A DNA stretch of 17,915 bases. It comes from an uncultured Erysipelotrichaceae bacterium (GTDB taxonomy: Bacteria; Bacillota_I; Bacilli_A; RF39; UBA660). The DNA is taken from contig CACXFI010000007.1 in assembly GCA_902766875.1 (NCBI GenBank), positions 1 to 17,915 on the forward strand, written 5' to 3'. This document shows, piece by piece, positions 12,949-17,915 of the stretch. The position numbers and the translations under genes were made by a program. A model generated the notes under the pieces. It saw only the letters and a program-made list of their open reading frames with translations, was not told the DNA's origin and ran no database searches. Position 1 is the stretch's first letter; the number at the start of each line of letters is the position of its first letter.

Positions 12949-13311
12949 TTAGAATTCTAATCCATTTTCACGTGCAGCTTCTGCTAAAGCTTTTACACGA
13001 CCATGATAAAGGTATCCACCTCTATCAAAAACAACTTTACTTATTTTAGCTTTTTTAGCTCTTTTAGCTATTTCAGCTCCAACTATCTTAGCAGCTTCAG
13101 TATTTCCACCATTCTTAATCTTTAATTCTTTTTCTAAACTAGAAGCACTTACTAAAGTTACACCTTTTTCGTCATCAATAATTTGAGCTGAAATATTAGC
13201 GTTAGATCTAAATACAGATAGTCTTGGTCTATCAGCAGTTCCTGATAAACTTTTTCTTATTCTATCATGTCTTTCTAAACGCATTTCATTTCTCGAAACT
13301 TTTTTTATCAT
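12949..13311 (-). CDS. rplR: 50S ribosomal protein L18
   Basis: L18 binds 5S rRNA together with L5. The 120 residues show RHDRIRKSLSGTADRPRLSVFRSN near the start and the C-terminal VVFDRGGYLYHGRVKALAEAARENGLEF, with normal length. SD AAGGAG lies seven bases before ATG. It is 18 bases after rplF. Confidence 0.98.
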   Translation of the reverse strand: MIKKVSRNEMRLERHDRIRKSLSGTADRPRLSVFRSNANISAQIIDDEKGVTLVSASSLEKELKIKNGGNTEAAKIVGAEIAKRAKKAKISKVVFDRGGYLYHGRVKALAEAARENGLEF

Positions 13312-13329
13312 AAGAATCTCCTTTACTTA

Positions 13330-13869
13330 TTATTTAGAAGCTTTTTTACCTTCTTTACGACGAACTTGTTCACCTTTGTAACGAATACCTTTACCCTTAT
13401 ATGGCTCAGGTGGTCTTACTTTTCTAACATTAGCCGCAAATTCACCAACAGCACATTTATCACAACCTGATATTTCTATTTCAGTATTACTAATACCTTT
13501 TACTTCAATTCCTTCAGGAACATTTATAGTAACAGGATGAGAATATCCAGCATTAACGACTAATTCCTTACCTTTAACATTAAATCTATAACCAACACCA
13601 ATTATTTCTAATGCTTTAGTATAACCATCAGTAACACCAATAATCATATTCTCAATATTAGAATTTGTAGTACCGTGCATTGCACCAGTAAATTTATCTT
13701 CTTTTGTTTTTTCAACAGTTAAATTGTTACCATCAACTTTAACTTCAATATTCTTAACTAAATCTAATGATAATTCTCCTTTAGGTCCTTTAACTGTTAC
13801 TTTTTTATCATCAACATCTATATTAACATTTGCAGGAATTACTAAAGTTCTCTTTCCAATACGACTCAT
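13330..13869 (-). CDS. rplF: 50S ribosomal protein L6
   Basis: L6 lies at the base of the L7/L12 stalk near the factor-binding site. The 179 residues start MSRIGKRTLVIPANV and end with the KVRPPEPYKGKGIRYKGE signature and a lysine-rich tail. Two alike beta-alpha domains are implied by length. SD AGGGAGG is well placed. Confidence 0.98.
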   Translation of the reverse strand: MSRIGKRTLVIPANVNIDVDDKKVTVKGPKGELSLDLVKNIEVKVDGNNLTVEKTKEDKFTGAMHGTTNSNIENMIIGVTDGYTKALEIIGVGYRFNVKGKELVVNAGYSHPVTINVPEGIEVKGISNTEIEISGCDKCAVGEFAANVRKVRPPEPYKGKGIRYKGEQVRRKEGKKASK

Positions 13870-13884
13870 TATTATTCCTCCCTA

Positions 13885-14265
13885 TTACCAAACATAAGCT
13901 AAAACTTCGCCACCAACTTGGTTCTTACGAGCATTAGCACCAGTCATAACTCCCTTAGGAGTAGACATAATAGCAATACCTAAACCATTTAATACAGTAG
14001 GTATTTCTTCTAATTTAGCATATACTCTAAGACCAGGTTTTGAAATTCTCTTAAGCCCAGTGATAACTCTTTCTTTATTTTGTCCATATTTTAAAGTTAA
14101 TGTTAATATATTGTCATTATTTTTGAATTCTTCAATATATCCCTCTTCTTTTAAGATTTTAGCTATTTCAACTTTCATCTTAGAAGATGGCATTTCAACG
14201 CTCTTAGCTCTATTTTGATTAGCGTTACGAATTCTAGTAAGCATGTCTGCGATTGGATCTGTCAT
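13885..14265 (-). CDS. rpsH: 30S ribosomal protein S8
   Basis: S8 binds helix 21 of 16S rRNA in early 30S assembly. The 126 residues start MTDPIADMLTRIRNANQ and end in ARKNQVGGEVLAYVW, both family hallmarks. It is a few residues shorter than most S8 proteins. SD GGAGGG sits seven bases before ATG. Confidence 0.98.
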   Translation of the reverse strand: MTDPIADMLTRIRNANQNRAKSVEMPSSKMKVEIAKILKEEGYIEEFKNNDNILTLTLKYGQNKERVITGLKRISKPGLRVYAKLEEIPTVLNGLGIAIMSTPKGVMTGANARKNQVGGEVLAYVW

Positions 14266-14303
14266 TAAAATCCCTCCTTCTTATATACTAGATTATAGTT
14301 GTC

Positions 14304-14489
14304 TTACCAACTTGATTTTTTTACGCCCGGTATTTGTCCTTTACTAGCTAATTCTCTAAAACAAATACGGCATATTCCAAACTCACTAAGTACAGCATGA
14401 GGTCTTCCACAAATTTGACAACGAGTGTAAGCTTGTGTAGAAAATTTAGCTTTCTTAGCTTGTTTATTTTTCATTGCTTTCTTTGCCAT
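14304..14489 (-). CDS. rpsN: 30S ribosomal protein S14, zinc-binding short type
   Basis: The 61-residue protein has the C-x2-C...C-x2-C zinc ribbon (Cys24, Cys27, Cys40, Cys43) and the C-terminal ELASKGQIPGVKKSSW signature, so it is the short zinc-dependent S14 of Gram-positive bacteria. A basic N-terminal tail precedes the ribbon. SD AAGGAGG is strong. The 38-base gap to rpsH is the largest within the operon. Confidence 0.98.
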   Translation of the reverse strand: MAKKAMKNKQAKKAKFSTQAYTRCQICGRPHAVLSEFGICRICFRELASKGQIPGVKKSSW

Positions 14490-14500
14490 TGTTTTCCTCC

Positions 14501-15040
14501 TTATTTCCTAAAAGGAACTCCAAGTTCTTTTAATAAATCAAAAGCTTCTTCATCAGTCTTAGCAGTAGTAACAATAACAATATCCATACCACGTACTTTA
14601 ACTACTTCATCAAAATTAATTTCAGGGAAAATTAATTGTTCTTTAATACCTAAAGTATAGTTACCTCTTCCATCAAAACTCTTAGGTGAAACACCTCTAA
14701 AATCCCTAACACGAGGAAGACCAACAGATATTAACTTATCTAAAAAGTTATACATCTTTTCTCCTCTCAAAGTAACTTTACATCCTATTTTATGACCTTC
14801 TCTTATTTTGAAGGATGCTATTGATTTTTTAGCTTTTGTTTCAACAGGTTTTAAACCAGTTATTTTCTCTAAATCAGAAACAGCAGCCTCTAACATTTTA
14901 GAATTAGCTACAGCATCACCTACACCCATATTAACAACAATTTTTTCTAATTTAGGTACAAGCATAACTGAACTATAATTATGTTTTTTAGTTAAACTTG
15001 GAACAACTTCTTTCTTATACTTCTCTTCTAGGCGGTTCAT
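14501..15040 (-). CDS. rplE: 50S ribosomal protein L5
   Basis: L5 carries 5S rRNA into the central protuberance and touches the P-site tRNA. The 179 residues contain KIVVNMGVGDA, RDFRGVSPKSFDGRGNYTLGIKEQ-type and FPEINFDEVVKVRGMDI segments, full length. SD AAGGAGGG lies about ten bases before ATG. Confidence 0.98.
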   Translation of the reverse strand: MNRLEEKYKKEVVPSLTKKHNYSSVMLVPKLEKIVVNMGVGDAVANSKMLEAAVSDLEKITGLKPVETKAKKSIASFKIREGHKIGCKVTLRGEKMYNFLDKLISVGLPRVRDFRGVSPKSFDGRGNYTLGIKEQLIFPEINFDEVVKVRGMDIVIVTTAKTDEEAFDLLKELGVPFRK

Positions 15041-15066
15041 TAATAATCCACCCTCCTTCCAAATTA

Positions 15067-15369
15067 TTAAATCTTCTCATGAGATTTCTTTGCTATTCTA
15101 ATCTTTTTACCATTCTTATCTACATCAAAACCAACTCTTGATGCTTTTTTACTCTTTGGATCAATTACCCCAACATTAGATACATGAATAGGTGCTTCAG
15201 TTTCAACTATTTCACCAGTTCCATTATTGTTTTTAGGCTTTAAATGTCTTTTTCTTAAATTAACACCTTCAACAACTACTTTATTATCTAATACCTTAGT
15301 AATTTTTCCTTCTTTACCTTTATTAGATCCGGCAATTACTACTACTTTATCACCAGTTTTTAGTTTCAT
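15067..15369 (-). CDS. rplX: 50S ribosomal protein L24
   Basis: L24 starts large-subunit assembly and lies by the tunnel exit. The 100 residues show the KOW motif KTGDKVVVIAGSNKGKEGKI at the start and RKRHLKPKNN followed by ETEAPIHVSNV. Length is normal for Bacillota. SD AAGGAGG is present. Confidence 0.98.
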   Translation of the reverse strand: MKLKTGDKVVVIAGSNKGKEGKITKVLDNKVVVEGVNLRKRHLKPKNNNGTGEIVETEAPIHVSNVGVIDPKSKKASRVGFDVDKNGKKIRIAKKSHEKI

Positions 15370-15393
15370 GTCTATTCCTCCTTAAATATAGGA

Positions 15394-15762
15394 TTATAAC
15401 ACGTCTTTAGCCAAACTTACAATCTTAGTAAATCCTTTATCTCTAAGTTCACGTGCTACTGGTCCTAAAACACGAGTACCAACAGGAGTCTTATCATCTT
15501 TAATAATAACACAAGCATTATCATCAAATTTAATATAACTACCATCGTCTCTTCTTACTCCATAAGTACTTCTTACGATAACGGCTTTAACTACCTTACC
15601 TTTCTTAATATTACCATTAGGAGTAGCTTTTTTAACTGTACCAACGACAATATCACCGATGTTACCAGTTTTAACTTTACTTCCACCAAGAACTCTAATT
15701 ACTAATAATTCACGAGCTCCACAGTTATCTGCAACTTTTAAACGGGTTTCTTGTTGTACCAT
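15394..15762 (-). CDS. rplN: 50S ribosomal protein L14
   Basis: L14 lies at the subunit interface and forms bridge B8. The 122 residues open MVQQETRLKVADNCGARELLV and end ELRDKGFTKIVSLAKDVL, with KGKVVKAVIVRS in the middle. It is full length with a good SD (GGAGG). Confidence 0.98.
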   Translation of the reverse strand: MVQQETRLKVADNCGARELLVIRVLGGSKVKTGNIGDIVVGTVKKATPNGNIKKGKVVKAVIVRSTYGVRRDDGSYIKFDDNACVIIKDDKTPVGTRVLGPVARELRDKGFTKIVSLAKDVL

Positions 15763-15789
15763 TTATATTCCTCCTTCCAACTAGAAAGA

Positions 15790-16050
15790 TTATAGAATTA
15801 TAGCTTTTTCAACTACTTCTACTAATTCGTATCTTTTAGTTTTAGATAATGGTCTAGTTCCAACTAGACGAACTTTATCACCAACTTTGGCAATATTTTC
15901 TTCATCATGAGCTGCATATTTCTTAGAGTATTTAACTCTCTTACCATATTTAGGATCTTTCTTATAAGTTTCAACAAGAACAGTAATAGTCTTATCACCC
16001 TTGTCACTTACAACAGTTCCTATTAATTCACGTTTATTTTTTTCGTTCAT
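15790..16050 (-). CDS. rpsQ: 30S ribosomal protein S17
   Basis: S17 is an OB-fold protein binding 16S rRNA early in assembly. The 86 residues include RELIGTVVSDKGDKTITVLVE, the KYGKRVKYSKKYAAHDE segment, and ETRPLSKTKRYEL-like RPLSKTKRYELVEVVEKA. SD AGGAGG is present. Confidence 0.98.
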   Translation of the reverse strand: MNEKNKRELIGTVVSDKGDKTITVLVETYKKDPKYGKRVKYSKKYAAHDEENIAKVGDKVRLVGTRPLSKTKRYELVEVVEKAIIL

Positions 16051-16063
16051 AAGAGCTTTCCTC

Positions 16064-16267
16064 CTAACCTTCTACTTTCTCTAACTCACGTTCTCTGATA
16101 ATAGTCTTAAATCTAGCTACTTCTTTTCTAAGTTCTCTAAGACGAGCTGGATTTTCTAAACTACCAGTTGCTTGTTTCATTCTTAACTTAAGTAGTTCTT
16201 CCTTATCAAGAGCAATTTTCTTATTTATTTCTTCAGTGGTTAATTCTCTTATTTCCTTAGTTTTCAC
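16064..16267 (-). CDS. rpmC: 50S ribosomal protein L29
   Basis: L29 is a small two-helix protein at the tunnel exit that docks SRP and trigger factor. I place the start at GTG 16267, giving MKTKEIRELT and 67 residues, as in homologues. Upstream in-frame GTGs at 16279 and 16276 would add residues with no family match. The SD is only GGTGAT, four bases before this GTG, inside the end of rplP, and the genes overlap by 11 bases. Initiation is probably coupled to rplP. Confidence 0.95.
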   Translation of the reverse strand: MKTKEIRELTTEEINKKIALDKEELLKLRMKQATGSLENPARLRELRKEVARFKTIIRERELEKVEG

Positions 16268-16688
16268 TATTATCACCACTTTCTTCTTTCTTTACAAATT
16301 TACATTTTATAGGTAATTTATGTGAAGCAAGTCTTAAAGCTTCTCTAGCTGTAGCTTCATCTACTTCATCTATTTCAAACATAATTTTACCTTTCTTAAC
16401 AACTGCAACCCAAACTTCTGGATTACCTTTACCTTTACCTTGACGAGTTTCTAAAGGCTTCTTAGTAAGTGATAAGTTAGGGAATATATTAATCCATACC
16501 TTACCACCACGTTTCATATATCTAGTCATAGCAATACGAGCTGCTTCTATTTGTTGAGAAGTTATCCATGCTCCATCCATAGCCATTAAACCATAGCTAC
16601 CAAAATGAAGCTCTGTATTACCCCTAGATCTTCCATCATATCTTAAACGGAAAGTTTTTCTATGTTTAGTTCTTTTTGGCATTAACAT
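16257..16688 (-). CDS. rplP: 50S ribosomal protein L16
   Basis: L16 lines the A-site tRNA path in the large subunit. The 143 residues start MLMPKRTKHRKTFRLR and include GSYGLMAMDGAWITSQQIEA and GKGKGNPEVWVAVVKKGKIM. I chose ATG 16688, seven bases after SD GGAGGT; a longer in-frame start at 16712 adds eight unmatched residues. The gene overlaps the rpsC end by 23 bases. A short acidic tail (EESGDNSEN) ends the protein. Confidence 0.97.
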   Translation of the reverse strand: MLMPKRTKHRKTFRLRYDGRSRGNTELHFGSYGLMAMDGAWITSQQIEAARIAMTRYMKRGGKVWINIFPNLSLTKKPLETRQGKGKGNPEVWVAVVKKGKIMFEIDEVDEATAREALRLASHKLPIKCKFVKKEESGDNSEN

Positions 16689-17337
16689 GAGAATTACCTC
16701 CCTTTTTATCATCTAGGATTTCACCTTTATAAATCCATACTTTAACACCGATTTTACCATAAGTAGTATTAGCTTCACTTGTAGCATAATCGATATCAGC
16801 TCTAATAGTATGTAGAGGAATAGTTCCTTCAGAATATCCTTCTCCACGTGCTATTTCAGCTCCACCTAAACGACCAGAAGTTAAAGTTTTAATACCTTTA
16901 GCTCCAGCCTTCATTGTATTTCTAATAGCTTTCTTTTGAGCTACTCTAAATGACACACGATTTTCAATATTATGGGCTATATTATCAGCTACTAATTGAG
17001 CAACTAAATCAGGATTCTTAATTTCAATAACAGAAATTTGAACATCTTCATTAACTAGCTTAGAAACTTCTTTCTTAACTTTTTCAATTTCTACACCACT
17101 TTGTCCAATAATTAATCCTGGTTTTGATGCATGAACAACAACTTCGCATCTCTTCTTATTTCTTTCAATAACGATTTTAGCTACACCAGCCATTTTAAAC
17201 TTTTTAAGTAAGTATTTACGAATCTTATAATCATTTCCTACAAACTTAGAAACATCTTTTTTACTAGCATACCATTTTGATTCCCAATCCTTATTGATTC
17301 CAACTCTAAGTCCAATTGGACTAACCTTTTGTCCCAT
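16666..17337 (-). CDS. rpsC: 30S ribosomal protein S3
   Basis: S3 forms part of the mRNA entry helicase site. The 223 residues start MGQKVSPIGLRVGINKDWESKWYA. A KH domain follows with KPGLIIGQSGVEIEKVKKE, then the C-terminal domain with GRLGGAEIARGEGYSEGTIPLHTIRADIDY. The tail after VWIYKGEIL is short and includes the 23-base overlap with rplP. Confidence 0.98.
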   Translation of the reverse strand: MGQKVSPIGLRVGINKDWESKWYASKKDVSKFVGNDYKIRKYLLKKFKMAGVAKIVIERNKKRCEVVVHASKPGLIIGQSGVEIEKVKKEVSKLVNEDVQISVIEIKNPDLVAQLVADNIAHNIENRVSFRVAQKKAIRNTMKAGAKGIKTLTSGRLGGAEIARGEGYSEGTIPLHTIRADIDYATSEANTTYGKIGVKVWIYKGEILDDKKGGNSHVNAKKN

Positions 17338-17349
17338 AAATTCCCTCCT

Positions 17350-17700
17350 TTACTTATTTCTTTCACTTACAACTACTGTAATGTGACTTGTTTTATGATC
17401 TTTTCTTCCAACACGTCCACGAGAATCCATTTTAGCTCTCTTCATAACTTGACCTTGGTCAACATAACATGCCTTAACAAAAAGATTAGATTCATTCATA
17501 TTATTATTATTAACAGCGTTAGCTATTGCTGAGTTTAATACCTTTTCAATAACTCTAGCAGCTTTTTGAGGTTGATTAGCTAAAATAGCTAATGCATCCT
17601 TAGTATCTTTTCCTCTAATTAAATCTATTACTAATCTAGTCTTTTGAGGAACAATTCTAATACCCTTAGCTATAGCCTTTACTTCTGTATTAGTTTCCAT
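17350..17700 (-). CDS. rplV: 50S ribosomal protein L22
   Basis: L22 lines the exit tunnel with its long hairpin and is a site of macrolide resistance changes. The 116 residues include AKGIRIVPQKTRLVIDLIRGK, ANAVNNNNM, and the hairpin KRAKMDSRGRVGRKDHKTSHITVVV. In the hairpin tip, many homologues read RA-MPRARGRA, so the MDSRGRVGRKDHK version is a variant. SD AGGAGG is present. Confidence 0.97.
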   Translation of the reverse strand: METNTEVKAIAKGIRIVPQKTRLVIDLIRGKDTKDALAILANQPQKAARVIEKVLNSAIANAVNNNNMNESNLFVKACYVDQGQVMKRAKMDSRGRVGRKDHKTSHITVVVSERNK

Positions 17701-17720
17701 CTTAATCCTCCTAGCTTATC

Positions 17721-17915
17721 TTATTTCTTTTTATCTTCGCCGTGTCCACCAAATTTACGAGTCATAGAAAATTCTCCTAATTTATGTCCTACCATATCTT
17801 CTGTTACATAAACAGGAATAAATTCTTTACCATTATGTACTGCAAAAGTGTGACCAATAAAATCAGGATAAATAGTTGAACGACGAGACCAAGTTTTAAT
17901 AACTTCTTTTTTTCC
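17721..17915 (-). CDS. rpsS: 30S ribosomal protein S19, N-terminus cut off by the window edge
   Basis: The last 64 codons plus TAA are present; the first codon seen here is GGA at 17915. The visible part reads KTWSRRSTIYPDFIGHTFAVHN, then FIPVYVTEDMVGHKLGEF and TRKFGGHGEDKKK, unmistakably S19 (about 92 residues when whole). About 28 N-terminal residues lie outside the window. Its position upstream of rplV is as expected. Confidence 0.97.
   Translation of the reverse strand, partial: GKKEVIKTWSRRSTIYPDFIGHTFAVHNGKEFIPVYVTEDMVGHKLGEFSMTRKFGGHGEDKKK

Noticed and set aside
14266..14303. Internal promoter or attenuator between rpsN and rpsH
   Set aside because: A CTATAAT is present but there is no -35 match and no stable hairpin in 38 bases.

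Overview
The window is AT-rich Bacillota (Firmicutes) chromosome. The evidence is the Bacillus-type order of the S10-spc-alpha ribosomal cluster (secY-adk-map-infA-rpmJ-rpsM-rpsK-rpoA-rplQ), a zinc-ribbon S14, a zinc-type adenylate kinase, strong AGGAGG ribosome binding sites and TTGACA/TATAAT promoters. Very low GC, missing rpmD and an NPPTG-anchored surface protein suggest a host-associated Bacilli lineage near Erysipelotrichia/RF39; that placement is inference. The code is standard: conserved tryptophans are TGG and no recognised gene has an in-frame TGA. Yet none of the 34 genes whose stop is visible ends in TGA (26 TAA, 8 TAG).

Bases 1-975, plus strand: a small S1-domain RNA-binding protein behind its own promoter, then a five-tRNA operon (Val-UAC, Thr-UGU, Tyr-GUA, Gln-UUG, Lys-UUU, all with encoded CCA) with a consensus promoter and a terminator shared with the convergent neighbour.

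Bases 973-6700, accessory and envelope genes, mostly minus strand: a DUF308/HdeD-like membrane protein coupled to a lipoprotein with a thioredoxin-like fold that has lost its active-site cysteines; a 34-codon ORF with its own SD and terminator; a thymidylate kinase of the clostridial variant; a plus-strand CmpB-family membrane protein; a DUF368/PopT polyprenyl-phosphate transporter with no SD; an HD-domain protein; an unrecognised 139-aa protein with strong expression signals; and a secreted protein with nine hexapeptide repeats and a sortase-like NPPTG tail.

Bases 6772-17915, minus strand: one long operon entering from the right edge (rpsS cut by the edge) and ending at a terminator after rplQ. 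It supplies ribosomal proteins, the Sec translocon channel SecY, adenylate kinase, methionine aminopeptidase, IF-1 and the RNA polymerase alpha subunit. Two departures from the usual layout stand out. There is no rpmD (L30) between rpsE and rplO, whose stop and start share a base. rpmJ (L36) carries an in-frame TAA at codon 22 with otherwise intact sequence on both sides.

I found no CRISPR array, insertion sequence, phage module or defence island, and no clear novel multi-gene system. The points most worth following are the rpmJ nonsense codon, the absence of TGA stops, the cysteine-less thioredoxin lipoprotein, the 34-codon ORF, the SD-less popT start, and the repeat/NPPTG surface protein.
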